A stretch of 64,000 bases of DNA from Isoptericola dokdonensis DS-3 (GTDB lineage Bacteria; Actinomycetota; Actinomycetes; Actinomycetales; Cellulomonadaceae). Position 1 is the first letter of the stretch; each line of letters opens with the position of its first letter. Both the position numbers and the translations under genes were made by a program. Below, one piece after another: positions 32,639-41,965 of this stretch. The DNA lies in the NCBI RefSeq assembly GCF_001636295.1, contig NZ_CP014209.1, positions 2,914,001 to 2,978,000 on the forward strand, read 5' to 3'. The notes under the pieces are model-generated. The model saw only the letters and a program-made list of their open reading frames with translations, was not told where the DNA came from and did not search any database.

Positions 32639-35161
32639 TCAGCCCGCGCGGCGCAGCCGCAGGGAGTTCGCGACGACGATGACGGACGACGCGGCCATGG
32701 CGGCGCCCGCGATCATCGGGTTGAGCAGGCCGGCCGCCGCGAGCGGGATCGCGGCGACGTTGTAGGCGAACGCCCAGAACAGGTTCTGCTTGATGATCCG
32801 CAACGTGCGCCGCGAGATCCGCACCGCCGTGGCGGCGGCCCGCAGGTCGCCCCGCACGAGGGTGAGGTCGCTCGCCTCGATGGCCACGTCGGTGCCGGTG
32901 CCCATCGCGAGCCCGAGGTCCGCCGTCGCGAGGGCTGCCGCGTCGTTGACGCCGTCGCCGACCATCGCCACGACGCGCCCCTCGGCCTGGAGCCGCTCGA
33001 TCGTGGCGGCCTTGTCCTGCGGGAGCACCCGGGCGACCACCTGCTCGATGCCGACCTCGGCGGCCGCCGCACGGGCGGCGCCCTCGGAGTCGCCGGTGAG
33101 GAGCACCGGCTCGAGGCCGAGCTCGCGCAGCTCGCGCACGGCCTGGGCGGACGTCGGCTTCACCGGGTCGCGCAGCACGAGCGCGGCCCGGGCGCTGCCG
33201 TCCCAGGCGACGACGACGGCGGTCGCGCCGTCGGTCTCGGCATGCCCGACGGCGTCGCGCACCTCGTCCGGGACGCGCACGCCGACCTCGTCGATCCAGG
33301 TCAGCCGCCCGACCGTCACGCGCCGGGTGCCGAGACCGGCGCCCGTGCCGAGGCCGTCGCCCAGCCCGGCGTGCGCGGTGCGCACCACCGCCTCGACGCC
33401 GCCGCCCGCGGTGGAGCGGAAGTCGAAGACCTGGAGCGCACCGATCGTCACGCCGTCGGCGCCGGTGGCGCCCGACGTGCCGGGACCGGTGGCCGCGTCG
33501 ACCACGGCCCGCGCGACCGGGTGCTCGCTGCGTGCCTCGACGGCCGCGGCGTACCGCAGCGCCTCGTCGGCGTCGACGCCGGGGGCGGGCTCGACCGTCT
33601 CCAGCGCCATCGCGCCCTGGGTGACGGTGCCCGTCTTGTCGAGCACGACCGTGTCGACGCGGCGCGTGGACTCCAGGATCTCCGGCCCCTTGACGACGAT
33701 CCCGAGCTGCGCGGCGCGGCCGGTGCCGACGAGCAGCGCCGTCGGGGTGGCCAGGCCGAGCGCGCACGGGCAGGCGATGATGAGGACCGCCACGGCGGCG
33801 GTGAACGCGAACTGCAGGCCGGCGCCCGCGACGAGCCAGCCGGCGAAGGTCGCCACGGCCAGGACGAGCACCACCGGCACGAACACGGCCGAGATGCGGT
33901 CCGCGAGCCGCGCCACCGGGGCCTTGCCCGTCTGCGCCTGCGACACGAGTCGCCCGATCTGCGCCAGCGTCGTCTCCTCGCCGACGCGCGTGGCCCGCAC
34001 CAGCAGGTGCCCCGACGTGTTCACCGTCGCGCCGGTCACGGCGTCGCCGGCCGAGACGTCCACGGGCACCGGCTCACCGGTGAGCAGCGACGTGTCCAGG
34101 GCGGAGGTGCCCTCGACGACCTCGCCGTCCGTGGCGACCTTCTCGCCCGGCCGCACCGTGAACAGGTCGCCGACGCGCAGCGCGGAGATCGCGACCCGCT
34201 CGGTGACGTGCTGCCCGTGGTGGGTGACGGGGCTGCCGTCCGGCCCGACCGTCACCCGGTCGGCGTCCTTGGCGCCGAGCTCCAGCAGGGAGCGCAGGGC
34301 GTCTCCGGCCCGCCGCTTGGAGCGGTGCTCGGCGTACCGGCCCGCGAGGAGGAACGTCGTCACGACGGCCGCGACCTCGAAGTACAGCTCGGGCGGCCCG
34401 TCGTGCTCCCGCGAGGGCAGCAGCGAGACGTCCATCGTCATGCCGACCTCGCCGGCGCCGCCGAGCAGCAGGGCCCACAGGGACCACAGGGTGGCGGCGA
34501 CGACACCGATCGACACGAGCGTGTCCATCGTCGAGGCGCCGTGCCGGGCGGCCTTCGCCGCCGCGGTGTGGAACGGCCACGCACCCCACGTCACGACCGG
34601 CAGCGCGAGGGCCGCGACGACCCACTGCCAGCCGGTGAACTGCCAGGCCGGGACCATCGACAGCGCCACCACGGGCACGGTGAGGACCGCGGAGGCCCGG
34701 AGGCGCCGGCGCAGGTCCGCGCCGCGGTACTCCGTGTGGACGTGGCCCCCGCCGTGACCGGCGTGCTCGTCGGCCGCCATGTCGTGGCCGTCGTGCCCGT
34801 CGGCGGGGCCGCCGGGGGCCGGGGCGTGCTCGTCGTCGGGGGCCGGGCCGTGCGGCCCCTCGTCGTGCCCGACGGCGTCGGGGGCGGGTGCCTGCGGTGC
34901 GGCGGAGCGGCTGCGGGTGACGGTCGCGCTGTACCCGGCGGCCGAGACCGCGGCGAGGAGCGCGTCGTCGTCGTGGTCCTCGGACAGCACGACGTGCGCC
35001 GACTCCAGGGGGAGGTTGACGGTCGCCTCGACGCCGGGCAGGCGGGCGAGGCGCTTCTCGACGCGGGCGACGCACGAGGCGCACGTCATGCCCTGCACGG
35101 CGAGGTCGACCTCGCGCACGGGCCGCGGGTCGGTGCTGCGGGGGGAGCTGGGGGTGTTCAT
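32639..35161 (-). CDS. copA: copper-exporting P1B-type ATPase
   Basis: An 840-residue Cu(I) efflux ATPase. One N-terminal metal-binding domain has GMTCASC (residues 24-30). A His/Asp/Pro/Gly-rich stretch (about 95-145, many His) follows, then eight membrane helices with the CPC motif in IIACPCALGLATPT, phosphorylation site DKTGTVT, SEHP, and hinge GDGVND. It pumps Cu(I) out of the cytoplasm using ATP. It is last in csoR-copZ-copA; 214 bp separate it from copZ, with no further CsoR-like site seen there. Confidence 0.96.
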   Translation of the reverse strand: MNTPSSPRSTDPRPVREVDLAVQGMTCASCVARVEKRLARLPGVEATVNLPLESAHVVLSEDHDDDALLAAVSAAGYSATVTRSRSAAPQAPAPDAVGHDEGPHGPAPDDEHAPAPGGPADGHDGHDMAADEHAGHGGGHVHTEYRGADLRRRLRASAVLTVPVVALSMVPAWQFTGWQWVVAALALPVVTWGAWPFHTAAAKAARHGASTMDTLVSIGVVAATLWSLWALLLGGAGEVGMTMDVSLLPSREHDGPPELYFEVAAVVTTFLLAGRYAEHRSKRRAGDALRSLLELGAKDADRVTVGPDGSPVTHHGQHVTERVAISALRVGDLFTVRPGEKVATDGEVVEGTSALDTSLLTGEPVPVDVSAGDAVTGATVNTSGHLLVRATRVGEETTLAQIGRLVSQAQTGKAPVARLADRISAVFVPVVLVLAVATFAGWLVAGAGLQFAFTAAVAVLIIACPCALGLATPTALLVGTGRAAQLGIVVKGPEILESTRRVDTVVLDKTGTVTQGAMALETVEPAPGVDADEALRYAAAVEARSEHPVARAVVDAATGPGTSGATGADGVTIGALQVFDFRSTAGGGVEAVVRTAHAGLGDGLGTGAGLGTRRVTVGRLTWIDEVGVRVPDEVRDAVGHAETDGATAVVVAWDGSARAALVLRDPVKPTSAQAVRELRELGLEPVLLTGDSEGAARAAAAEVGIEQVVARVLPQDKAATIERLQAEGRVVAMVGDGVNDAAALATADLGLAMGTGTDVAIEASDLTLVRGDLRAAATAVRISRRTLRIIKQNLFWAFAYNVAAIPLAAAGLLNPMIAGAAMAASSVIVVANSLRLRRAG

Positions 35162-35375
35162 GAGGTGACTCCAGGGTCGAACGTGCGGAGGTCACCGGCG
35201 ACGGTCCGGGGTGTCGGACGTCGGAGGTCGGGTGCCGGTCGGCACGGGCGGAAGGCCTGCGCGGCCCGACGCCGGGGCGTCGGGCCGCGGGACGGGCAGG
35301 CGGTCCGCGGGCGGGTGGGTGACGACGTCACCCGGGGTCGGCCGACGGCGGGTCGGCCGGTCGTGCTCGGAAGGA

Positions 35376-35699
35376 TCAGCCGGCGTCGCCGTCGCGGGCG
35401 GCGTGGTCGTGGGCGGCCTGGCGGGCGGGTGCCTGCTCGGCCTGCTGGGCGGCCAACGCGTCGGGCTGGATCTCGACGGACGCGACCGCGTAGTCGTCGC
35501 CGGCCTCGGCGACGGCGGCGCGCAGCGCGTCCTCGTCGAGCGGCTCGTCGGAGAAGACGGTGACCTCGGACTCGCCGCCTTCCTCCAGGACGGTCATGAC
35601 CTGCTCCACGCCGTCGATCTTCTCCAGCTCCTCGGTGACGTGCGCGACGCAGTTCGCGCAGGTCATGCCGGTGACGCCCAGGGTGGTGACGGTGCTCAT
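35376..35699 (-). CDS. copZ: copper chaperone, heavy-metal-associated domain
   Basis: A 107-residue HMA-fold chaperone with GMTCANC at residues 11-17 supplying the Cu(I)-binding cysteines. The ferredoxin-like core ends near residue 75; a His/Ala/Gln-rich tail (QAAHDHAARDGDAG) is extra and may add metal binding. It shuttles copper to CopA or to CsoR. It lies 20 bp behind csoR, and the operon is driven from the operator at 36060-36076. Confidence 0.93.
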   Translation of the reverse strand: MSTVTTLGVTGMTCANCVAHVTEELEKIDGVEQVMTVLEEGGESEVTVFSDEPLDEDALRAAVAEAGDDYAVASVEIQPDALAAQQAEQAPARQAAHDHAARDGDAG

Positions 35700-35719
35700 G
35701 GGTTCTCCTTCGTCGGGTT

Positions 35720-36049
35720 TCAGCGGACGAGCCGGCCGATGGCGGCCGTGGCTTCCTTGACCTTGGCCGCCGCGGCCTCGTCGGAGGCGCGGGCGGCGTC
35801 GACGACGCAGTGGCCCAGGTGGTCCTCGACGAGGGCGAGGCTCACCGACTGCAGGGCCTTCGTCACGGCGGACACCTGCGTGAGGATGTCGATGCAGTAG
35901 ACGTCCTCGTCGATCATGCGGGCGATGCCGCGTACCTGGCCCTCGATGCGGCGCATGCGCTTGAGGTACGCGACCTTGTCGGAGGCGTACCCGTGCGGTG
36001 CGTCGTGGTCGTGGACCTCGGGCTCGACGGCAGCAGCGGTCTCGGTCAT
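35720..36049 (-). CDS. csoR: CsoR copper-sensing repressor
   Basis: A 109-residue all-helical CsoR. The Cu(I) ligands are C52, H77 and C81, the same spacing (25 and 4 residues) as the characterised mycobacterial C36-H61-C65. The N-terminal extension is His/Asp-rich (EVHDHDAPHG). Apo-CsoR binds its operator and represses csoR-copZ-copA; Cu(I) binding releases it. It is the first gene of the operon and lies directly below a palindromic operator. Confidence 0.97.
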   Translation of the reverse strand: MTETAAAVEPEVHDHDAPHGYASDKVAYLKRMRRIEGQVRGIARMIDEDVYCIDILTQVSAVTKALQSVSLALVEDHLGHCVVDAARASDEAAAAKVKEATAAIGRLVR

Positions 36050-36059
36050 GCCGTCGACT

Positions 36060-36076
36060 ATACCCCCAGGGGGTAT
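36060..36076. promoter_or_regulatory. CsoR operator
   Basis: ATACCCCC-A-GGGGGTAT, perfect 8-bp arms around one central base, starts 11 bp upstream of the csoR ATG. It matches the established G-tract palindrome recognised by CsoR proteins and is the only such site found in the window. Confidence 0.92.
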
Positions 36077-36145
36077 GAAGTCAAGGGGTGTCCCCGTCGC
36101 ATCGCGGCCGAGCGGTCGTGCTCGGCCCTCGCTGCCGACCGCCGT

Positions 36146-36733
36146 CTACTTCTTCTTGCCCTTCTTGGTGGACTTCTTGCCTCCCGACGACCCGGACTTC
36201 TTCGACGCCTTCGCCGCCGACGTCGACTTCTTCTTCGTCGGCTCAGGAGCGGCGGACGCTTTCGCCTTCTTCGCCGACGACGCGGCGGCCTTGGTCGGCT
36301 TCGACGGCTTCGCGGCCGGCGCGGCCTTCTTCTTCGACGGCTTCAGCGCCTCGGCGGCGGCAGGCGTGGCGGCCTTCGCCTTCTTCGCGCTGGGCTTCGC
36401 GCCCTGGCGCGGGCCGGGGTCGGCGTCGGCGGTGCCGGTCACGACGGGGATCGTCGAGCCGTCGGCCACCCGCGCCTTGAACCCTGCGCCGACGCGGAAC
36501 CGCGGGACCACGGCGGCCGGGACCGCGATCGCGGCGCCCGTGCGGGGGTTGCGTGCGGTCCGGGCGGCGCGGGTCGCGCTGTCGAACGTGCCGAAGCCGA
36601 GCAGGGACACCCGCTCACCGGCCGCGACGGCTGTCGCGATCGAGTCCAGCACCGCGTCCACCTGCTTGCGGGCCTCGGCGGGGCCTGCCCCGGTCCGTTC
36701 CGCGACCGCTGTCGCGAGCTGGGTCTTGTTCAT
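36146..36733 (-). CDS. hupB: HU/H1-type nucleoid protein with lysine-rich tail
   Basis: A 195-residue actinobacterial HupB/HupS-type protein: an HU domain (about 1-92, MNKTQLATAVAERTGAGPAE, FGTFDSATRAARTARNPRTG) joined to a histone H1-like tail of about 100 residues rich in Lys, Ala, Pro and Ser (AKKAKAATPAAAEALKPSKK and many KKK clusters, ending KKGKKK). Such proteins compact DNA and can be modified on the tail lysines. The ATG at 36733 has GGAAGG upstream. With the short HU at 18648, this window encodes two distinct HU types. Confidence 0.93.
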   Translation of the reverse strand: MNKTQLATAVAERTGAGPAEARKQVDAVLDSIATAVAAGERVSLLGFGTFDSATRAARTARNPRTGAAIAVPAAVVPRFRVGAGFKARVADGSTIPVVTGTADADPGPRQGAKPSAKKAKAATPAAAEALKPSKKKAAPAAKPSKPTKAAASSAKKAKASAAPEPTKKKSTSAAKASKKSGSSGGKKSTKKGKKK

Positions 36734-36818
36734 GTCTGCCGCCTTCCGTGGTGCCGGACGTGCTGCGTCGAGTGACTCCCGAACGTAGCGACATCGCGGT
36801 GGCAGACCACGGATGACG

Positions 36819-36852
36819 CGGCCGTGCGACGCCGATCGGCGCCGCACGGCCG
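36819..36852. terminator. terminator hairpin after hemL
   Basis: A near-perfect palindrome (CGGCCGTGCG-A-CGCCGA and its complement, one mismatched pair, no loop) ends three bases before the hemL stop on the minus strand. It probably ends the haem cluster transcript. Confidence 0.8.
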
Positions 36853-36855
36853 GTC

Positions 36856-38229
36856 TCATGCCGTCGCGGCGGCCGCCGCTCGTGCGCCCGCGGGGAGCGC
36901 GTCGAGGATGCGGCCGACGGCGTCGTCGTCGTGCGCGGCGGAGCAGAACCAGGCCTCGAAGACCGACGGCGGCAGGTTGACGCCGGCGTCGAGCATCGCG
37001 TGGAAGAAGGGCTTGTGCCGGAACACGTCCTGCGCCTGGGCGTCGGCGTACGAGCGCACGCCGTCGCGGGCGGCGGCCTCGCCGAAGAACACGGAGAACA
37101 GCGAGCCGACGCGCTGCACGCGGTGCGGCACGCCCTCGGCGTCCAGGGCGTCGCCCAGGGCGGCGGACACGGCACCCGCGACCTCGGTGACCCGTGTGTA
37201 GACGGCGTCGTCGGCCAGGCGCAGCGTCGCCAGACCGGCGGCGACGGCCACCGGGTTCCCGGACAGCGTGCCCGCCTGGTAGACGGGGCCGAGCGGGGCG
37301 AGCTGGTCCATGATCGCGGCGGGACCGCCGAGCGCGGCCACGGGCATGCCGCCGCCGATGACCTTGCCGAACGTGAACAGGTCCGGCGTCCAGTCCTCGC
37401 CGTTCGCCCGGGCGAGACCCCAGTAGCCCGCCTCGCTCAGGCGGAACCCGGTGAGCACCTCGTCGAGGATCAGCAGCGCGCCGTGCGCGGCGGTGACGCG
37501 GCGCAGCCCGGCGTTGAAGCCGTCGGCGGGCGGCACGACGCCCATGTTGGCGGGCGCGGCCTCCGTGATGACGGCCGCGATGCGCGGCCCGTGCTCGGCG
37601 AAGGCGGCCTCGACGGCGCCCAGGTCGTTGTACGGCAGCACGAGGGTCTCGGCGGCGGATGCCTCCGTCACCCCGGCGGTGCCCGGCATGGCGAGCGTCG
37701 CGACGCCGGAGCCCGCCTCCGCGAGCAGCGCGTCGACGTGCCCGTGGTAGCAGCCGGCGAACTTGATGATGAGCGGCCGCCCGGTGACCCCGCGGGCGAG
37801 ACGGATGGCCGTCATCGTCGCCTCGGTTCCTGTGGACACGAGCCGCACGCGCTCCGCGGCGGGCACGCGACGGCGCACCTCCTCGGCCAGCTCGACCTCG
37901 GCCACCGTGGGGGCGCCGAACGACAGGCCCCGCGCCGCGGCCTCCTGCACGGCCGCCACGACCTCCGGGTGCGCGTGCCCCAGCAGCGCCGGACCCCACG
38001 AGCCCACCAGATCCACGTACTCGCGGCCCGCGACGTCGGTGACGTACGCGCCGCGCGCCGAGGCGAGGAACCGCGGGTCGCCGCCCACCGAGCCGTACGC
38101 CCGCACCGGCGAGTTCACGCCGCCCGGGATCGCCGCCTGCGCGCGCATGAACGCCGCGTGGTTGTCCGCCGGGGGCGTGGTGTCCACGAGCGCCGCCTCG
38201 ACCTGGCCGAAGCCTGCCGTGTCCGTCAT
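36856..38229 (-). CDS. hemL: glutamate-1-semialdehyde 2,1-aminomutase
   Basis: A 457-residue PLP enzyme that converts glutamate-1-semialdehyde to 5-aminolevulinate, the second step of the C5 route begun by HemA. Signatures are [34 protein letters not shown] and [11 protein letters not shown] with the Schiff-base lysine. The C-terminus has the Ala-rich tail common in high-GC genomes. It is the last gene of the minus-strand haem run, 70 bp after hemB, and closes with a terminator. Confidence 0.97.
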   Translation of the reverse strand: MTDTAGFGQVEAALVDTTPPADNHAAFMRAQAAIPGGVNSPVRAYGSVGGDPRFLASARGAYVTDVAGREYVDLVGSWGPALLGHAHPEVVAAVQEAAARGLSFGAPTVAEVELAEEVRRRVPAAERVRLVSTGTEATMTAIRLARGVTGRPLIIKFAGCYHGHVDALLAEAGSGVATLAMPGTAGVTEASAAETLVLPYNDLGAVEAAFAEHGPRIAAVITEAAPANMGVVPPADGFNAGLRRVTAAHGALLILDEVLTGFRLSEAGYWGLARANGEDWTPDLFTFGKVIGGGMPVAALGGPAAIMDQLAPLGPVYQAGTLSGNPVAVAAGLATLRLADDAVYTRVTEVAGAVSAALGDALDAEGVPHRVQRVGSLFSVFFGEAAARDGVRSYADAQAQDVFRHKPFFHAMLDAGVNLPPSVFEAWFCSAAHDDDAVGRILDALPAGARAAAAATA

Positions 38230-38299
38230 CGTCGTCCTTCCGTCGCGTCCGGCCGGGGGCCGGGCGTCCGTCGTTGCCGTCGTTCGCCCCGCGGGGCCG

Positions 38300-39304
38300 T
38301 CAGTCCAGCCAGCCGGCGATCTCGACCGCCCAGTAGGTGAGGATCAGGTCCGCGCCGGCGCGCTTGATCGCGAGCACCGACTCCAGGATCGCGCCGCGAC
38401 GGTCGATCCAGCCGTTCGCGGCGGCCGCCTCGATCATCGCGTACTCGCCCGACACCTGGTACGCCGCCACCGGCACGTCCGTGCGGTCCGCGACGCCGCG
38501 CAGCACGTCCAACGACGTCCCCGCGGGCTTCACCATGACCATGTCGGCGCCCTCGGCGAGGTCCAGGTCGGCCTCGCGCAGACCCTCGCGGGCGTTCGCG
38601 GCGTCCATCTGGTAGGTCCGGCGGTCGCCCTGCAGCGCCGAGTCGACCGCCTCGCGGAAGGGCCCGTAGAACGCGCTGGCGTACTTCGCGCTGTACGCGA
38701 GGATGCCGACGTGCTCGAACCCGGCGTCGTCCAGCGCGTCCCGGATGACCGCCACCTGGCCGTCCATCATCCCGGACGGCGCGACGACCTCCGTGCCCGC
38801 CTTGGCCTGGGCGACCGCCATCGACGCGTACCGCTCGAGCGTCGCGTCGTTGTCGACGGTGCCGTCGGCGGCGAGCACGCCGCAGTGCCCGTGGTCGGTG
38901 AACTCGTCCAGGCAGGTGTCCGCCATGACGACCGGCCCCGGACGCCCCGACTCCGCCTCGACGGCCGCCACGGCCTGGCGGGCGACGCGGATGCCGCGCT
39001 GCAGGATGCCGTCCGCGTCGTCGCCCGCGGACCCGCGCGCGTCCCGCACCGCCGGGATGCCGAACAGCATGATCCCGCCGACCCCCGCCCGAGTGGCCTG
39101 CGCCACCGCGTCCGCCAGTGACTCCTCGGTGTGCTGCACCTGCCCCGGCATCGACGAGATCGGCGCGGGCTCCGTGAGCCCTTCCTTGACGAACAGCGGC
39201 AGCACGAGGTCGGCCGCGTGGAGGCGGTGCTCCGCGACGAGCCGGCGCATGCGCGGCGTCGTCCGCAGGCGTCGCGGACGGTAGACGATGCCGGAGGTGC
39301 TCAT
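38300..39304 (-). CDS. hemB: delta-aminolevulinic acid dehydratase (porphobilinogen synthase)
   Basis: The 334-residue enzyme condenses two 5-aminolevulinate molecules to porphobilinogen. Schiff-base lysines are in SAKYAS (K207) and VKP (K259). The active-site metal motif reads [14 protein letters not shown]131 and C141 are present but the middle position is D133 rather than Cys. That is intermediate between the three-Cys zinc site and the Asp-type magnesium site. The ATG overlaps the hemD stop by four bases (ATGA). Confidence 0.96.
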   Translation of the reverse strand: MSTSGIVYRPRRLRTTPRMRRLVAEHRLHAADLVLPLFVKEGLTEPAPISSMPGQVQHTEESLADAVAQATRAGVGGIMLFGIPAVRDARGSAGDDADGILQRGIRVARQAVAAVEAESGRPGPVVMADTCLDEFTDHGHCGVLAADGTVDNDATLERYASMAVAQAKAGTEVVAPSGMMDGQVAVIRDALDDAGFEHVGILAYSAKYASAFYGPFREAVDSALQGDRRTYQMDAANAREGLREADLDLAEGADMVMVKPAGTSLDVLRGVADRTDVPVAAYQVSGEYAMIEAAAANGWIDRRGAILESVLAIKRAGADLILTYWAVEIAGWLD

Positions 39305-40179
39305 GGGTTCCTCTCCAGGACGGTGATGACCGCCGCGGCCAGCGCCGCGTCGGTGGGACGGTCGGCGACGGCGGCGACCGTGAGACCGACCTCGCCCGCG
39401 ACCTGCGCGGACGGACGGCCGATCGCGACGACGGGGGTGCCGGTGCCGAGCTGGGTGGCGACCTCGCGCGCCACCGAGCCGGACGTCACGACGACCACGT
39501 CGTACGGCCGCGCGACGACGTCGGGCGGCAGGTCGGAGCGGACCGTGCGGTACGCGGTGACGACCTGCGGCGTCCAGCCGAGCTGCGCGAGCCCGTCGTG
39601 CAGCGTCGAGGTGGCGAGGTCGCCGAGGGGGAGGAGCACGTCGGTGGCGGTGCCGGTGCCGGTCGAGGGTGGGGTGTCCCGCGCGACGTCGCGTTCACGG
39701 TCGCTGCGCGACCTCCACTCCGGGTCTGACGACGCCGCGCGGGACACCCCACCCTCGACCACCGCCGCCTCGTCCCCGTCCCGTGCGGGGGGCGGGAACG
39801 CGGCGACGAGGCCCGCGGCGGAGGCGTCGTCGGGCACGAGCTCGGGCTCGACGCCGATCGCCCGCAGCGTGCGGAGCGTGGCGGGGCCGACGGCGGCCCA
39901 GCGGGTCGGGGCGTCGGCGAGCGTCAGGTCGAGGTCGGCCGCCGCCGTGGCGAGGGCGTCGACGGAGTTCACGCTGGTGATGACCGTCCAGGCATGGCGA
40001 CCGTCGCAGAGCTCGCGGACGGCGTCGGCCAGGGCGTCGGCGTCGAGCGCGGCGGCGCGCTCGATCACGGGGGCGACGGCGACGTGGGCGCCCGCGTCGC
40101 GCAGGAGGGCCGCGAGGGCCGCACCGCGCTGCGGGCTGCGCGGCAGCAGGACGGCCCGTCCGGCCAGGGGGCCGCTCAC
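39301..40179 (-). CDS. hemD: uroporphyrinogen-III synthase with translated palindromic insertion
   Basis: A 292-residue HemD that closes hydroxymethylbilane to uroporphyrinogen III. Family blocks are [61 protein letters not shown] and [16 protein letters not shown]. Residues about 141-173 ([15 protein letters not shown] onwards, [17 protein letters not shown]) are encoded by the nested palindrome at 39662-39759 and sit in the linker just before the LLPLGDLA strand, where a loop insertion should be tolerated. The frame stays open through it. GTG overlaps the hemC stop by four bases. Confidence 0.9.
   Translation of the reverse strand: MSGPLAGRAVLLPRSPQRGAALAALLRDAGAHVAVAPVIERAAALDADALADAVRELCDGRHAWTVITSVNSVDALATAAADLDLTLADAPTRWAAVGPATLRTLRAIGVEPELVPDDASAAGLVAAFPPPARDGDEAAVVEGGVSRAASSDPEWRSRSDRERDVARDTPPSTGTGTATDVLLPLGDLATSTLHDGLAQLGWTPQVVTAYRTVRSDLPPDVVARPYDVVVVTSGSVAREVATQLGTGTPVVAIGRPSAQVAGEVGLTVAAVADRPTDAALAAAVITVLERNP
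39662..39759. repeat. nested palindrome, site C (inside hemD)
   Basis: Arms of 30 bases (39662-39691 and 39730-39759, one mismatch) flank a 38-base core (39692-39729) that matches the site B core at 34 of 38 positions, including the whole inner hairpin GGTCGC-TGC-GCGACC. The arms are unlike those at the other sites. It is translated in frame on the minus strand as part of HemD. Confidence 0.95.
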
Positions 40180-41204
40180 GCGCCCGCCGGGTCGTCCGTC
40201 CCGGTCGGCGTGCGGCCGGGCTCGGTGGGGGCGGGCGCCGCGGCGGTGAGCGGCGCCAGGCGGGCGGCGCCGTCGGCGAGCAGCGCCTCCGCGACGCGCA
40301 CGCCCAGCGCGCGGGCGACGTCGTCGGCCTCGACCTCGGTGGACAGGTGCGGGACGTCGACGCGCGTCGAGTGGGTGATCTGCTCCGACCCGTCCACCCG
40401 CGACACGACGGCGGACAGGGCGAGGACGTCGTCCTCGAGGCGGGCGTAGGCGCCGATCGGGGCGGCGCAGCCGGCCTCGAGGCGGGCGAGCACGGCCCGC
40501 TCGGCGACGACGGCGAGACGGGTCGGGCGGTGGTCGAGCGCGGTGAACGCCTCGGCGAGGTCCGTCTCGACGAGGTCGGCGGTGCGGGCCTCGACGGCCA
40601 GCGCGCCCTGCCCGGGTGCCGGTGACACGACGACGGGGTCGAGCACCTGCGACACCACCTCGGTGCGGCCCAGGCGGCTCAGCCCGGCGTACGCGAGGAC
40701 GACGGCGTCGAGGTCGGCGTCGGGTCCGAGCGCCCGGGCGAGACGCGTCTCCACGTTCCCGCGGATGTCCACGACGTCCAGGTCGGGTCGCGCGGCCCGC
40801 AGCTGCGCCGCCCGGCGGGGCGAACCGGTACCGACGCGGCCGCCGCGCGGCAGGCCGTCCAACGTCAACCCGTCGCGCGCGCACAACGCGTCGCGCGGGT
40901 CCTCACGCTCGGGGGTGACGACGGTCAGGCCCTCGGGCTGCTGCGTCGGGAGGTCCTTGAGGGAGTGCACGGCGACGTCGCAGCGGCCGTCCACCAGCGC
41001 CTCGCGCAGCGCCGTGACGAACACGCCGGTGCCGCCGAGCGACGCCAGCGAGCCGGTCTTCACGTCGCCCTCGGTCTTGATCCGCACCAGCTCGACCGGC
41101 CGGCCGAGCAGCTCGCCGAGCCGGCGGGCCACCAGGCCGGACTGCGTGGTGGCCAGCGCGCTGCCACGGGTGCCGAGACGCAGGGGTGCGGTGGGGGTGC
41201 TCAC
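40176..41204 (-). CDS. hemC: hydroxymethylbilane synthase (porphobilinogen deaminase)
   Basis: The 342-residue enzyme assembles four porphobilinogens into hydroxymethylbilane. It shows LRLGTRGSALATTQSGLVAR at the N-terminus, TEGDVKTGSLASLGGTGVF, VHSLKDLPT, GTGSPRRAAQLRAARPDLDV and the dipyrromethane cofactor cysteine in EAGCAAPIGAYA. I placed the start at GTG 41204, which gives the normal family N-terminus. Its TGA overlaps the GTG of hemD (GTGA). A stem-loop lies 70 bp upstream, between it and vapC. Confidence 0.96.
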   Translation of the reverse strand: MSTPTAPLRLGTRGSALATTQSGLVARRLGELLGRPVELVRIKTEGDVKTGSLASLGGTGVFVTALREALVDGRCDVAVHSLKDLPTQQPEGLTVVTPEREDPRDALCARDGLTLDGLPRGGRVGTGSPRRAAQLRAARPDLDVVDIRGNVETRLARALGPDADLDAVVLAYAGLSRLGRTEVVSQVLDPVVVSPAPGQGALAVEARTADLVETDLAEAFTALDHRPTRLAVVAERAVLARLEAGCAAPIGAYARLEDDVLALSAVVSRVDGSEQITHSTRVDVPHLSTEVEADDVARALGVRVAEALLADGAARLAPLTAAAPAPTEPGRTPTGTDDPAGA

Positions 41205-41272
41205 TTGTCCAGTGTCTCGCGAACCCGCCGTCGCACCGCAACCCGGCGGTCTGCGCCGACCGACGTCACAGT

Positions 41273-41295
41273 CGTGCTGTCGCGTTGTCAGCACG
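41273..41295 (-). terminator. possible stem-loop between vapC and hemC
   Basis: CGTGCTG and CAGCACG form a 7-bp stem around a nine-base loop, just past the vapC stop. It could be a weak terminator or processing site separating the toxin-antitoxin pair from hemCDBL. Confidence 0.4.
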
Positions 41296-41300
41296 TCGCG

Positions 41301-41690
41301 TCAGGCGAGCGCTGCGCGGAGGTCGGTGCGGACGAAGTCGTCACCGACGAACAACAGCTCGTCGCGGCGCTCGGTGGCGAGCGCGTACGCGAAGCAGTCG
41401 CCGAGGTTCAGCCGTGCTGGGTGCCCGCTGCCGCGGCCGTAGTCCCGGTAGGCGTCGCGGGCGATGCGGGCGTGCTCGGCGGTGAACGGCACCACCTCCA
41501 CCTGCCACTCCGTGAGCAGGGCGTCGAGGCGTCGGGCCTGCTGCGGGGCGAGTCGTCCGACGACGATCCCCAGCTCGGTCAGGGTGGCTGCCGACATCGC
41601 GGCCTCCCGCCCGATCAGCAGGTCGACGATCCGGTCGGCCGGGGGCTCCCCGAGCAGCACGGCGACGACCGCGGAGGTGTCGACGATCAC
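41301..41690 (-). CDS. vapC: VapC-like PIN-domain toxin
   Basis: A 129-residue PIN-domain ribonuclease of the VapC type. The acidic catalytic residues are in VDTSAVVAVL (N-terminal Asp), TLTELGIVVG (Glu) and LNLGDCFAYALA (two Asp/Cys region, followed by GDDFVRTD). VapC toxins cleave tRNA or rRNA when their antitoxin is degraded. The GTG start overlaps the vapB stop by four bases (GTGA), the usual coupled arrangement. The pair sits inside the haem cluster between hemY and hemC. Confidence 0.93.
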   Translation of the reverse strand: MIVDTSAVVAVLLGEPPADRIVDLLIGREAAMSAATLTELGIVVGRLAPQQARRLDALLTEWQVEVVPFTAEHARIARDAYRDYGRGSGHPARLNLGDCFAYALATERRDELLFVGDDFVRTDLRAALA

Positions 41691-41965
41691 CGGGGCAGCC
41701 CCGACTCGTCGTAGAGGTCGGCGTCGGCGCGGCGCAGCAGCCGCCGCTCGGCGTCGGTGAGGTCGGCGCGGGCTGCGGCGAGGATCGCCTCGACGCGGGC
41801 GCGGCGTGCCGTGGGGTCCTCGGTGGCCGCGGCGCGCTCGGCGAGGACCTCGTCCAGGCGACGCTGCACGGCCTCCTCGACCGCGCTCGTCTGGCTGGAG
41901 CCGGTGAGGTCGGCGAGCCGGCGGACCAGGGCGTGCGTGTGCTCGTTCTTGATGTTCAGGCTCAC
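41687..41965 (-). CDS. vapB: VapB-like antitoxin
   Basis: The 92-residue partner of VapC begins with a VapB-type DNA-binding segment: MSLNIKNEHTHALVRRLADL followed by TSAVEEAVQRRLDEV. The C-terminal Ala/Arg/Asp-rich helix is where such antitoxins bind the PIN active site. It starts with GTG 41965, seven bases below TAGCCT, and the operator-like repeat GGTAG-AAAGG-CTACC lies over the promoter, consistent with autorepression by VapBC. Confidence 0.9.
   Translation of the reverse strand: MSLNIKNEHTHALVRRLADLTGSSQTSAVEEAVQRRLDEVLAERAAATEDPTARRARVEAILAAARADLTDAERRLLRRADADLYDESGLPR

Noticed and set aside
36146..37999. A 617-codon open frame running upstream of the HU/H1 gene
   Set aside because: Only the last 195 codons match HU with its tail; the rest is an alternative frame of hemL. 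The ATG at 36733 has a ribosome-binding site.
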